A DNA stretch of 64,000 bases from JAPHSX01 sp041554195 (GTDB lineage: Bacteria > Pseudomonadota > Gammaproteobacteria > Thiohalomonadales > Thiohalomonadaceae), in the NCBI GenBank assembly GCA_041554195.1, contig JBFFMJ010000002.1, positions 186,001 through 250,000 of the forward strand, written 5' to 3'. Positions 9,575-19,313 of this stretch are shown piece by piece. The notes beneath the pieces are model-generated. The model made no database searches and had not been told where the DNA came from. It saw only the letters and a list, made by a program, of their open reading frames with translations. Made by a program: the position numbers and the translations under genes. Each line of letters opens with the position of its first letter. The stretch's first letter is position 1.

Positions 9575-9696
9575 GGGGTAAACTCCGTGTGATAGACTCG
9601 GAAATCGTTGAGGATCTCCGTAGTGGTACTTAATTAATCTTAAGTAAGAAAGTCAGGCATATTACGAAATGCTGAAACTCAGGTAAAGGATAGGTT

Positions 9697-10746
9697 ATGC
9701 AGATCGGTATTCCCCGTGAGGTAAAGACGCTGGAGGGGCGCGTAGGCCTGGTGCCCGCCGCTGTGGCTGAACTGGTGAAGCATGGTCACACCCTGCTGGT
9801 GGAGCAGGGGGCCGGCGTTCCCAGCGGCTATACGGATGAGGAGTACCGCGCCGCCGGTGCCTCAATCGTCGCAACAGCTGCTGAGTTATATGGGGGCGCA
9901 ACACTGATCATTAAGGTGAAGGAGCCACAGCCACAGGAGCTGGAGCTGTTGCGTGCCGACCATCTGCTGTTCTGCTACCTGCACCTGGCGGCAGAACCGG
10001 CGCTGATGGCCGCGCTACTGGAAATCGGCCTTACCGGCGTCGCCTTCGAGACGGTGAGCGAAGGGCATGCACTACCGCTGCTGGCGCCGATGTCCGATAT
10101 CGCCGGGCGCATCGCCGCACAGAATGGGGCACAGTTGCTGCAGCGTCCGGCTGGCGGCAAGGGGCTGCTGCTGGGTGGCCTGCCGGCCGCCGAACGCGGT
10201 CATGTGGTGGTGCTCGGTGGCGGGGTGGTCGGCGGCAACGCCACCGCAATGGCCGCCGCGATGGGGGCACGGGTGACGGTGTTTGACCGGAATCGCGACA
10301 AGCTGGCCGCTCTGCGTTCCCTCGGGGCCAATGTGACCGGCCTCTACCCCTATGCTGATGCTATCGATAAGGCGGTTCGCGAGGCGGACCTGCTGATCGG
10401 CGCGGTGCTCATTCCTGGGGCGAAGGCGCCCCATCTGGTCTCCGTCTCTCAGGTGGCATCAATGCAGCCCGGCTCGGTGATCATCGATGTCGCGGTGGAC
10501 CAGGGCGGTTGCATCGAGACCACCCGACCCACCTCCTGGGCCGAGCCAACCTTTATCGAGCATGGGGTGGTCCACTTCGGGGTGACCAATATGCCTGGGG
10601 CGGTGCCGCGCAGTGCCTCACAGGCGCTCTCTGCCGCGCTCATTCCCTACGCCATCAGGCTGGCGGCAGGGGAATGGAACGATTCACTGCGTGCCGGGGT
10701 CAATGTAGAGGCAGGCAGGGTGGTGCATCCCGCCTTGAGAGATTAA
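9697..10746 (+). CDS. ald: Alanine dehydrogenase
   Basis: NAD-dependent oxidative deamination of L-alanine to pyruvate and ammonia, cytoplasmic. The 349-residue product begins MQIGIPREVKTLEGRVGLVP, the classic Ald/transhydrogenase N-terminus with the substrate-binding Arg and Lys. It has the catalytic-His region LFCYLHLA (about residue 96), the Rossmann motif VVLGGGVVGGNATAMA (about 170) and a GVTNMPGAVP(R/K)S segment near 290. It is about 20 residues shorter than the common 371. Neighbours give no further role. Confidence 0.95.
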   Translation: MQIGIPREVKTLEGRVGLVPAAVAELVKHGHTLLVEQGAGVPSGYTDEEYRAAGASIVATAAELYGGATLIIKVKEPQPQELELLRADHLLFCYLHLAAEPALMAALLEIGLTGVAFETVSEGHALPLLAPMSDIAGRIAAQNGAQLLQRPAGGKGLLLGGLPAAERGHVVVLGGGVVGGNATAMAAAMGARVTVFDRNRDKLAALRSLGANVTGLYPYADAIDKAVREADLLIGAVLIPGAKAPHLVSVSQVASMQPGSVIIDVAVDQGGCIETTRPTSWAEPTFIEHGVVHFGVTNMPGAVPRSASQALSAALIPYAIRLAAGEWNDSLRAGVNVEAGRVVHPALRD

Positions 10747-10814
10747 GGATGACAGGGCAAAATACAAATATTAACAATATGTTATTTAACCTTATTTATT
10801 CACAGGATTAACTT

Positions 10815-13151
10815 TTGGCCCAGGCATCAGAAAAGAGGGGAGAGCGCTTCGCCATTGGCGCGCATCTGCATCGCGGACTGCGTGAGGGGGCGCTGATCCT
10901 GGTCGGCATGCTGGCGCTGATCATGTTGCTCTCACTCATCAGCTATCATCCAGGCGACCCCGGCTGGTCCCACAGCAGCGTGAATGAGGGGATCGACAAT
11001 ATGGTCGGGCGCTTCGGGGCGTGGTTCTCTGATGTCTTCCTTTACCTGTTCGGCCGCATGGCCTATCTCTTCCCCTTCCTTGTCGCCTACGGGGCGTGGA
11101 TGATCTATCGCGAGGAGAGGGCGGAGATCGACGGCTCCTACGCCGCCCATCTTACCCTGCGTGGTCTCGGTTTTGTGCTGACCATGATGACCGGTGCGGG
11201 GCTCGCCTTTTTGCACTTCCATGTCGCCGAGGGGACACTGCCGCTTAACAGTGGCGGCATCCTTGGTGATGTGGTCGGTGGCGGGCTGGTCAATACCTTC
11301 AACTTCCTGGGTGCGACGTTGTTTCTGCTGGCGCTGTTTCTTACCGGGGTGACGCTCTTTACCGGCCTCAGCTGGCTGTGGCTGATGGATGCGACTGGTG
11401 CCCGCGTACTGGGGCTCATCGCCTGGGTGAAGGGGAAGGTGGTTGAGTTGCGTGAGCGCATCATCGCCCGCAAGGCGAAACAGCAGCGTGAGAAGGTGGT
11501 GGCGGTAGAGAAGAAGCGGGTGGAACAGCGTCCGCCGCCGCGTATCGAGCCGGTGATCCACCAGCCCAAGCCCCCCACCATCCGTGAGCAGAAGGAGCGG
11601 CAGGTGCCGCTGTTCGATACCCCGCTGGTGGAGGGGGGGCTACCCGCGCTCTCGCTGCTGGATGACCCGAAGGCACCGCTGCACCCTGTTTCAACCGAAT
11701 CGCTGGAGGCGATCTCCCGCCTGCTGGAGATGAAACTCAAGGACTTTGGCATCGAGGTGGTGGTGGAGGAGGTCCATCCGGGGCCGGTGATCACCCGCTA
11801 TGAGATCCAGCCGGCCCCCGGGGTGAAGGTGAGCCAGATCGTCAACCTCTCCAAGGACCTGGCCCGTGCCCTCTCCACCGCCAGTGTGCGGGTGGTCGAG
11901 GTGATCCCCGGCAAGACCACCATCGGCCTGGAGGTGCCCAATGAGAACCGCGAGATCGTCTACTTCTCCGAGACCCTTCGCTCCAAGGTCTACGAGGACT
12001 CCAAGTCGGTACTGACCCTGGCGCTGGGCAAGGATATCGGCGGCGAGCCCGCCATTGCCGATCTGGCCAAGATGCCCCACCTGCTGGTGGCGGGTACCAC
12101 CGGCTCGGGTAAGTCGGTGGCGGTGAATGCGATGATCCTGAGCCTGCTCTACAACGCCACGCCCAAAGAGGTGCGGCTGATCATGGTCGACCCGAAGATG
12201 CTGGAACTCTCCATCTATGATGGCATCCCGCACCTGCTCGCCCCGGTGGTCACCGACATGAAGGATGCGGCCAATGCGCTGCGCTGGTGTGTCGCCGAGA
12301 TGGAGCGCCGCTACAAGCTGATGGCGGCGATGGGGGTGCGTAACATCGGTGGTTTCAACAAAAAGGTGAAGGAGGCGATCGACGCCAAGCAGCCGCTAAA
12401 GGACCCCATCTGGCAGCCGCTGGTGCCCGATGCCCCGGAGCTGGAGGCAGACCGCCCCGAGCTGGAACCACTGCCCTTTATCGTGGTGGTGGTTGATGAG
12501 CTGGCCGACATGATGATGGTGGTCGGCAAGAAGGTGGAGGAGCTGATCGCCCGTCTGGCACAGAAAGCGCGTGCCGCCGGTATTCACCTGATCCTCGCCA
12601 CCCAGCGACCTTCAGTAGATGTGCTGACCGGACTCATCAAGGCCAACATCCCCACCCGTATCGCCTTCCAGGTCTCCTCGCGTATCGACTCGCGTACCAT
12701 CCTCGATGCCATGGGGGCAGAGGCGCTGCTGGGCCACGGTGACATGCTCTACATGCCGCCTGGTACCAGTATTCCGAAACGCATTCATGGCGCCTTTGTC
12801 GATGACCACGAGGTTCACGCGGTGGTCGAAGACCTGAAAAAACGCGGCGAGCCGAGTTACCTTGATGAAATTGTTAACGGCATGGAGGAGAGCAGCGGTC
12901 CGCTTTACCCCGGCGATGCAGGCTCCTTCAGTGACGATAGTGCCAGTGAGGGCGACGCACTTTATGACCAGGCGGTGCAGATCGTCCTGGAGACACGTCG
13001 CGCTTCAGTTTCCGGTATTCAGCGTCGCCTCAAGATTGGTTACAACCGTGCCGCACGCATGGTCGAGGATATGGAGGCGGCTGGCGTGGTCAGTTCGCTG
13101 CAATCCAACGGCTCACGTGAAGTACTGGCCCCCCCGCCCCCCAAGGATTAA
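10815..13151 (+). CDS. ftsK: DNA translocase FtsK
   Basis: Septal, membrane-anchored hexameric DNA pump that clears and aligns chromosome dimers at division. In the 778-residue protein, residues about 25-190 hold four membrane segments. A basic/proline linker (about 220-260) is short compared with E. coli FtsK. The alpha/beta motor follows, with Walker A GTTGSGKS (near residue 435), Walker B FIVVVVDELADMMM and ATQRPSVDVLTG. The C-terminal gamma winged helix (ARMVEDMEAAGVV) recognises KOPS. The start is TTG 10815 with AGGA 10 nt upstream; no better in-frame start exists. lolA begins 4 bp downstream. Confidence 0.97.
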   Translation: MAQASEKRGERFAIGAHLHRGLREGALILVGMLALIMLLSLISYHPGDPGWSHSSVNEGIDNMVGRFGAWFSDVFLYLFGRMAYLFPFLVAYGAWMIYREERAEIDGSYAAHLTLRGLGFVLTMMTGAGLAFLHFHVAEGTLPLNSGGILGDVVGGGLVNTFNFLGATLFLLALFLTGVTLFTGLSWLWLMDATGARVLGLIAWVKGKVVELRERIIARKAKQQREKVVAVEKKRVEQRPPPRIEPVIHQPKPPTIREQKERQVPLFDTPLVEGGLPALSLLDDPKAPLHPVSTESLEAISRLLEMKLKDFGIEVVVEEVHPGPVITRYEIQPAPGVKVSQIVNLSKDLARALSTASVRVVEVIPGKTTIGLEVPNENREIVYFSETLRSKVYEDSKSVLTLALGKDIGGEPAIADLAKMPHLLVAGTTGSGKSVAVNAMILSLLYNATPKEVRLIMVDPKMLELSIYDGIPHLLAPVVTDMKDAANALRWCVAEMERRYKLMAAMGVRNIGGFNKKVKEAIDAKQPLKDPIWQPLVPDAPELEADRPELEPLPFIVVVVDELADMMMVVGKKVEELIARLAQKARAAGIHLILATQRPSVDVLTGLIKANIPTRIAFQVSSRIDSRTILDAMGAEALLGHGDMLYMPPGTSIPKRIHGAFVDDHEVHAVVEDLKKRGEPSYLDEIVNGMEESSGPLYPGDAGSFSDDSASEGDALYDQAVQIVLETRRASVSGIQRRLKIGYNRAARMVEDMEAAGVVSSLQSNGSREVLAPPPPKD

Positions 13152-13155
13152 TTAA

Positions 13156-13794
13156 ATGAAAAAGAATGTTTTAGGTTCACTGCTCGCACTCTCGTTGTTC
13201 GGCTTCTCTTCGCTGCTGCATGCCGGTGAAGGGCAGCAACGGCTGGAGAGATTTCTCAATGAGTTGACCACGATTAAGGCCGCCTTTGTGCAGACCCTTA
13301 ACAATGCCGCCGGTGAGTTGATCGAGAAGAGCGAGGGGATCATGGCGGTGCAGCGCCCCGGACTGTTCCGTCTGCAATACCAGAATCCCTACGAGCAACT
13401 CTATGTGGCCGATGGAAAGAACATCTGGTTCTATGACCGCGACCTGGAACAGGTAACGGTGAAGCCACAGTCCGATGCCCTCGGTTCCACCCCGGCGCTG
13501 TTGCTCAGCACGGTTGAACCGCTGGAGACCAATTTCGAGGTGCGTGAAGTGGGCCTGAAGGATGGCGGCTTGTACTGGCTGGAGCTCAATCCTAAAGATG
13601 CCGACAGCAACTTCGATTTTGTAAAGCTGGCGATGGATGGCGATACTCTGCGCGCCATGGAGATGGTGGACGGTTTCGGTCAGAGTACCCGCCTCTATTT
13701 TGACCCGATGACACGTAACCCCGAGCTGGCTACCGATGTCTTTACCTTTACCCCACCACCCGGCGTTGATGTGATCGGCGAGGCGCTTGAGTGA
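13156..13794 (+). CDS. lolA: Outer-membrane lipoprotein carrier LolA
   Basis: Periplasmic chaperone that ferries lipoproteins from LolCDE to LolB. The 212-residue precursor has a signal peptide of about 22 residues (MKKNVLGSLLALSLFGFSSL, cleavage after LHA). The mature LolA pattern follows: RFLNELTTIKAAFVQTL, a FRLQYQNPYEQLYVADG core and an IWFYDRDLEQVTV strand pair. It lies between ftsK and rarA, a conserved gammaproteobacterial order, and its stop overlaps the rarA GTG. Confidence 0.96.
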   Translation: MKKNVLGSLLALSLFGFSSLLHAGEGQQRLERFLNELTTIKAAFVQTLNNAAGELIEKSEGIMAVQRPGLFRLQYQNPYEQLYVADGKNIWFYDRDLEQVTVKPQSDALGSTPALLLSTVEPLETNFEVREVGLKDGGLYWLELNPKDADSNFDFVKLAMDGDTLRAMEMVDGFGQSTRLYFDPMTRNPELATDVFTFTPPPGVDVIGEALE

Positions 13795-15131
13795 GCGATC
13801 TCTTCTCGCAACAACAGCAGGAGCAGACACAAGCACTACGACCATTAGCGGATCGGATGCGTCCGCAATCCCCCGCAGAGTTTTACGGCCAGCAGCACCT
13901 GCTGGGTGAGGGCAAGCCGCTGCGGCTCGCCATAGAGTCGGGCAACCTTCACTCGATGATCTTCTGGGGGCCTCCTGGCACCGGCAAGACCACCCTGGCG
14001 CGGATGATCGCACGCACCTCCGCGGCACAGTTTCTCACCATCTCGGCGGTACTCTCCGGGGTCAAGGAGATCCGCGCTGCTGTCGAGCAGGCAAAACAGG
14101 CGCAGGCGATGGGACGTTCCAGCGTGCTGTTTGTCGATGAGGTACACCGCTTTAATAAATCACAACAGGATGCCTTTCTCCCCTATGTCGAGGACGGTAC
14201 CTTCACCTTCATCGGTGCCACCACCGAGAACCCCTCGTTTGAATTAAACAACGCGCTACTCTCCCGTGCCCGTGTCTATGTGTTGAAGAGCCTCACTACC
14301 GAGGACATTGACGGGGTGTTATTGCGTGCGCTGAATGATAAAGAGCGCGGCCTGGGTGAACGCGACATCGTACTCGATGAGCACCTGCGTAAACGCATCG
14401 CCGAGGTCGCCGATGGCGATGCGCGTCGCTCGCTGAATCTTCTGGAGATCGCCGCCGACCTGGCAGAAAAACAGGATGGTAAAGAGGTGGTTCTTGAGGC
14501 GACGCTAAACGAGGTGCTGGCTGGCGGCGTGCGTCGTTTCGACAAGGGGGGCGAGGCCTTTTACGATCAGATCTCCGCACTGCACAAATCGGTGCGCGGC
14601 TCCAAACCCGATGCCGCACTCTACTGGTTCACCCGCATGATCGACGGCGGTGTTGACGCCCTTTACGTTGCACGTCGCGTGGTGCGCATGGCCTCGGAGG
14701 ATATAGGTAATGCCGATCCCCGTGCACTGGATATATCGTTAAACGCCTGGGAGGTGCAGGAGCGCCTCGGTTCCCCCGAGGGGGAGCTGGCCATCGCTCA
14801 GGCCATTGTCTATCTCGCCTGTGCGCCAAAGAGTAACGCGGTCTATATGGCCTACAAGGCGGCGATGAGTGATGCACAGAGTAACGGTTCTGTTGAAGTA
14901 CCGATCCACCTGCGTAACGCCCCGACGAAATTAATGAAAGAGCTGGGCTACGGTAAAGAGTACCGTTACGCCCACGATGAACCCGAGGCCTATGCCGCGG
15001 GTGAAACCTATTTTCCTGAAGAGATGGGGGAGCGAGAGTACTATTATCCGGTGCCGCGTGGACTCGAAAAAAAGATTGTTGAGAAATTACAACATCTTGA
15101 TGCTCTGGACCGCTCCGCCAGCAAGAAGTAG
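13791..15131 (+). CDS. rarA: Replication-associated recombination protein A (AAA+ ATPase)
   Basis: AAA+ protein of the RarA/MgsA/WRNIP1 family that acts at stalled forks. The 446 residues include Walker A WGPPGTGKTT (about residue 61-70), Walker B LFVDEVHRFNKSQQD, sensor-1 FIGATTENPSFELN, and the C-terminal tetramerisation domain (YWFTRMIDGG, RVVRMASEDIGNADPRAL). Translation starts at GTG 13791, giving a GTGA overlap with the lolA stop, so the two are translationally coupled. Confidence 0.96.
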   Translation: MSDLFSQQQQEQTQALRPLADRMRPQSPAEFYGQQHLLGEGKPLRLAIESGNLHSMIFWGPPGTGKTTLARMIARTSAAQFLTISAVLSGVKEIRAAVEQAKQAQAMGRSSVLFVDEVHRFNKSQQDAFLPYVEDGTFTFIGATTENPSFELNNALLSRARVYVLKSLTTEDIDGVLLRALNDKERGLGERDIVLDEHLRKRIAEVADGDARRSLNLLEIAADLAEKQDGKEVVLEATLNEVLAGGVRRFDKGGEAFYDQISALHKSVRGSKPDAALYWFTRMIDGGVDALYVARRVVRMASEDIGNADPRALDISLNAWEVQERLGSPEGELAIAQAIVYLACAPKSNAVYMAYKAAMSDAQSNGSVEVPIHLRNAPTKLMKELGYGKEYRYAHDEPEAYAAGETYFPEEMGEREYYYPVPRGLEKKIVEKLQHLDALDRSASKK

Positions 15132-15434
15132 TGGTGTGCTCTCATTTGGGCCAGAGGTGTAACCGGTGTCACCGCCTCCTGGAGCCTGGTTGATTTCATA
15201 TTGGTCAGGGGGATATGTAAATTCCACTTACCCCCACTATTCGGATCCTGCACGGAGGCCGGGGGGCGGCAGCGCTCTCATTAGGTACGCGTGGACTTGA
15301 GTAAAAGATTGTTGTTACACTCACGCATCTTATGGAATAGATAATGAAACAACAACGCGGGAGGGAAGTGTAGCGGACTAAAAAGTTCTGGCAGATCACG
15401 TCAGGCTCACAACTGATGGGTAAACATCAGTCAT
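15132..15434 (+). other. Intergenic region between rarA and the GGDEF-EAL gene
   Basis: About 300 bp with no convincing gene. Short open frames on the minus strand have no ribosome-binding site and no recognisable sequence. It presumably contains the promoter of the downstream signalling gene; I see no clean -35/-10 pair. A C/G-rich block at about 15258-15270 is the only marked feature. Confidence 0.4.
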
Positions 15435-17771
15435 ATGGCAACAACAAAAATAAGCCAACAAATTATCTATGGTGAACAGCTTAAGCTGGTAGTCGATGCA
15501 CTACCGCTGTCGCTACTCACTATCTTCATCAATGGTTTGCTGTTGGCGACTATTCAGTCGTCGGTTATCGACAGTGATATCGTTATCTACTGGTTTCTGT
15601 CACTGATGCTGGTCAATGGCGTGCGCTTATACTGGTACTGGCGATACCAGCTAGAGGTCCCCGAGCAGCGAAACCTAATCTACTGGGGGAATCTTTTTTT
15701 CTTCGGCACGATACTCTCCGGTATTACCTGGGGGGCAGCGGCCTATTTCCTGTTTCCGATGGATTCACTACCCCACCAGATCTTTCTCTCTTTTGTACTG
15801 GCGGGGATGACAGCTGGGGCGGTGACCACGCTCTCACCGATTAATCTCTATTTCCAGTCATTTGCCCTGTTGACCCTCTTGCCTCTTGCCGTCCGTTTTG
15901 TACAAAGTGACGAGATACTGGGCCTGGCGATGGCGGGTATGATCGTGCTTTACATTACTATGCTTAGTGGCAGCGCCATGCGGGTACATCGGACCATTTT
16001 GTTCTCGCTTGAACTGGCTTTTTCCCATGAACGAACCAATGCGGCTCTGCAGGCGGCAGATGATCATAATCGCCTGCTACTGGAGTCTGCCGCCGAGGGG
16101 ATCTTTGGTGTCGATGCCGCTGGGATAACCACGTTTGTAAATCCTGCCGCTGCAGTAATTCTTGGCTATCGTGCCGAGGAGCTGATTGGTCGTCCGATGC
16201 ATAATCTCATTCACCATCACCGTATGGATGGTACGACTTACCCGCTCGAAGAGTGCCCGATGAATGCAACGTTGCGCCTGGGTGAACACCACTTCGTAGA
16301 TAATGAAGTGTTATGGCACAAGGACGGTCACAGCATACCGGTTGAGTACAACAGCACGCCGATCTTGAAGAGTGACGCGGTACTGGGCGCGGTGATCACC
16401 TTTAGTGATATCAGTCAGCGACTTGAGGCGGAGTCGCAGCTGGAGTACCAGGCCTATTTTGACGGCCTGACGGGTTTGGCCAATCGCCGTCTGCTGCTGG
16501 ACCGACTGGAGCAGGCCATTGCCCGTACACAGCACCATCAGCATATGGGCGGGCTGCTGTTCCTGGATCTGGATAATTTCAAAACGATTAATGATTCGCT
16601 GGGCCACCAGGTGGGTGATGACCTGCTGGTGAGCGTGGCAAACCGTTTGCAGGCATTGGTACGGGCAGAGGATACGGTATCTCGCATGGGCGGCGATGAC
16701 TTTGTGATTCTGTTGCCGGAGGTGAATGACGATCTGGAGGCAACCGCAGAGAGTGTGCAGGAGATTGCGGAGAAGTATCGTGATGTCATCTCTATGCCTT
16801 ACCAGATCGAAGGGCATGATCTCCACCTAACACTCAGTATCGGTATCGCGCTGTTCCCGATGGGAGGGGAGACGGCAGATGACCTGCTACAGCAGGCCGA
16901 TACCGCCATGTATCGGGCGAAGGAGCAGGGGCGCGACACCATTCAGTTCTTCCTGCCAAGCATGCAGCTGGCGGTTGAGGAACGGATGCACCTCTACAAC
17001 GACCTACGGTATGCACTGACACGCGATGAACTCTCGCTGTACTATCAACTTCAATGCAATGCGGCTGGTGAGATTGTCGGTGCTGAAGCGTTGTTGCGAT
17101 GGCAACATCCTGAACGCGGGATGGTCTCTCCAGAGGAGTTTATTCCGCTGGCGGAAGATAGCGGGCTGATTCTGCCAATTGGTGAGTGGGTACTGCTGAC
17201 GGCCTGCCGTCTAATACGCCATCTGGATGAACTGGGGCAGGGCATAAGCTTGCCAGTGCTAGCTGTAAATGTGAGTCCGCGACAATTTCGTCAGGCCAGT
17301 TTCGTGCCGCAGGTGATGGGCATACTGGCAGAGACCGGGGTAGAGGCCTCGCGTATCGAACTTGAGCTGACAGAAGGCATGTTGGTCGACGATCTCGAAG
17401 AGACCGTGGAGAAGATGGAGGCGCTTAAAGCCCTCGGGGTTCGCTTCTCCATCGATGACTTTGGCACGGGGTATTCATCGCTGGCTTATCTGCAGAAGTT
17501 GCCGCTGAATAAACTTAAAGTAGACCAGTCTTTTGTTAAAAATATTCAGGACAAAAATAACGGGGACGTACTGGTCAATACCATCATTGTTATGGGCAAG
17601 CATCTCAACCTGACGGTGATTTCCGAAGGAGTTGAAACCGAGGAGCAGTTCCATGTGCTATGTGGCATGGGTTGTGATCAGTTTCAGGGGCATCTCTTCA
17701 GTCGGCCGGTTGATGAAGAGCGTTTTCTGCGGCTGTTAAATGGGAAGAGGGAATCTATCCTCTGCCCATAA
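15435..17771 (+). CDS. Membrane PAS-GGDEF-EAL cyclic-di-GMP signalling protein
   Basis: A 778-residue protein for making and/or hydrolysing cyclic di-GMP at the inner membrane. Residues about 20-190 contain six hydrophobic segments (MASE-like sensor). A PAS domain (about 205-335: LLLESAAEGIFGVDAAG, NPAAAVILGYRAEEL) follows, then GGDEF (about 345-505) and EAL (about 520-770). The cyclase signature reads GGDDF rather than GG(D/E)EF, while the preceding FLDLDNFKTIND is intact. The EAL domain keeps EALLRW, the Asp pair in FSIDDFGTGYSSL and ISEGVETEEQ, so phosphodiesterase activity is more certain than cyclase activity. Transcribed alone. Confidence 0.92.
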   Translation: MATTKISQQIIYGEQLKLVVDALPLSLLTIFINGLLLATIQSSVIDSDIVIYWFLSLMLVNGVRLYWYWRYQLEVPEQRNLIYWGNLFFFGTILSGITWGAAAYFLFPMDSLPHQIFLSFVLAGMTAGAVTTLSPINLYFQSFALLTLLPLAVRFVQSDEILGLAMAGMIVLYITMLSGSAMRVHRTILFSLELAFSHERTNAALQAADDHNRLLLESAAEGIFGVDAAGITTFVNPAAAVILGYRAEELIGRPMHNLIHHHRMDGTTYPLEECPMNATLRLGEHHFVDNEVLWHKDGHSIPVEYNSTPILKSDAVLGAVITFSDISQRLEAESQLEYQAYFDGLTGLANRRLLLDRLEQAIARTQHHQHMGGLLFLDLDNFKTINDSLGHQVGDDLLVSVANRLQALVRAEDTVSRMGGDDFVILLPEVNDDLEATAESVQEIAEKYRDVISMPYQIEGHDLHLTLSIGIALFPMGGETADDLLQQADTAMYRAKEQGRDTIQFFLPSMQLAVEERMHLYNDLRYALTRDELSLYYQLQCNAAGEIVGAEALLRWQHPERGMVSPEEFIPLAEDSGLILPIGEWVLLTACRLIRHLDELGQGISLPVLAVNVSPRQFRQASFVPQVMGILAETGVEASRIELELTEGMLVDDLEETVEKMEALKALGVRFSIDDFGTGYSSLAYLQKLPLNKLKVDQSFVKNIQDKNNGDVLVNTIIVMGKHLNLTVISEGVETEEQFHVLCGMGCDQFQGHLFSRPVDEERFLRLLNGKRESILCP

Positions 17772-17841
17772 AAGAGACGGCAGTCCGCTCAGTTTTGTGA
17801 TCTGAAAAAATATTTCTGATATATAATTGCACCGCTTCTTC

Positions 17842-18939
17842 CTACTGTGATGGGATTAGTTCGGACAATTCCTGTTCAATCTCTTTGCTGTGATTAAATA
17901 GTTTCCACTTTTTGTCGGGGTACTCGTTAAAAGAACTCTGATATCGCTGTGCCGTGGCTGATTCTCTAGTAACATTATGGATGTATATAGCGGCGATCTG
18001 TTTGGGGTGCCGACGTGCGATTTCACCATAGACCTCCGGATCTTTTTCACCGGAATCGCCTACCAGAATAAAGTGTCGCTGCGGGTAACGCTGAATCAGC
18101 TTATCTATGGTGGTGATTTTGTAGTCGTATGAACTGCCAAGGAAATCGAATAGCGAGGCATCCTTGATGCGGAAGTTACGCATATTGAAACTGCCGCGCG
18201 GAAAATCGTAATTTACGATAAATTCACTCAGTGAGGGATAGAGTTGCCAGGGGGAGCCGGTCACGTAGTGAAACACGGCACCCCGCTTACTCCATCCCTG
18301 ATATAACTCAGCCATGCCTGGAATTGACTGAAAATCGTGCAGGAAGGTATTTTGCAATAGTTCCTCCTTGTCGAGAACATTGCTCAGCTTGATGGTGTCG
18401 TCGATATCGGAGATCACCGATAACCCTTGTTCAGAGATCAGCTGCACTCTGCCTCTAAAGCGGCGTGCATCCCCCTCAGGCATCACCGTCTCAAAACCCA
18501 GCCAGGGTGAGTTGTTCGCGGTGACAGTAAGGTTTTCGTCTACCATGAGATCATCGTAGAAGTGGCCATTGGCCTGTGAGGGTAAAAGGGGGTATTCACG
18601 CTCGGCTATGCGCACGCTGATCCGTTTATTACGTTCATTATCGACAATAAATGGCCAGCCGCGCTGTTGCAGATGCTGGGAATGGTTACTATGAGGGGGC
18701 AGTTCAAGCTGCTGTTTCAGGAGTGCCAGCGTGCCATTGCGCCATAATGAGTCACGCTCTGCCTCGAACACCCAGCCGTGAACGGCTAACCGCCAGCCCT
18801 TGTCCTGTTCACTTCATGTTGCATTGGTGGGGAAGTAGATGATCTCCTCATCGCTCTTAAGTGCACTAGCCCCAATGGCCTGTGATGCGCATAACATGAG
18901 TAGTGCACAAAGATGACTGAGTGCGCTGGGACCTTTCAT
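17842..18939 (-). pseudogene. App1-family (DUF2183) phosphatidate-phosphatase-like gene interrupted by an in-frame TGA
   Basis: The real start is ATG at 18939-18937, with GGAGG four bases upstream. It encodes a signal peptide (MKGPSALSHLCALLMLCASQ, cleavage near IGA-SA) and then LKSDEEIIYFPTNAT. Codon 42 (18816-18814) is TGA. The same frame continues with SEQDKGWRLAVHGWVFEAE into a 309-codon remainder. That remainder has the HAD-type catalytic motif VISDIDDTIK, GSPWQLYPSL and ILVGDSGEKDPEVY, all typical of App1/DUF2183 proteins. No frameshift is needed; only one stop interrupts. Options are a recent nonsense mutation, a sequencing error, or read-through. Without read-through the exported enzyme is not made. 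Confidence 0.85.
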
Positions 18940-19313
18940 GAGACCTCCGTGCTGTCCTCTTCAAGTCATGAATGGACTAGAATGATAAATGTCAGCATAT
19001 CATTAACTATCGACGTCATACCATGAAACAGGTACTCATTCTTTTCGTCATACGAGAAGGACAGACAGACGGCTAAGGTCGCTAATGGGTGATGAAACGC
19101 ACCGCGAAGAAGGCGGGGGAGGGAACGGATATCTCCAAAGAGTATGAATATACTGATTGCAAACAGGTCGAGCGATACGCTATGCGGCTAAGCCGCTTGT
19201 GCTATACCCTGTGTGTGATGAGTAGCGTGTATTTTTCTACCCCGTTCACTACCTGGCCCCTCACTGTTATAAGATGATCGAAACACATCAAGAATTCATT
19301 ACGGGAGCTGTTC
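18940..19313 (+). other. Intergenic region upstream of fhs
   Basis: About 370 bp between the broken App1-family gene and fhs. A 62-codon open frame at 19089-19277 on the plus strand has a weak start context and an unfamiliar product, and I do not accept it as a gene. The region probably carries two divergent promoters. No repeat or structured RNA was recognised. Confidence 0.4.

Noticed and set aside
19089..19277. 62-codon open frame upstream of fhs
   Set aside because: Weak start context, unfamiliar composition and no supporting context; likely chance in an intergenic region.
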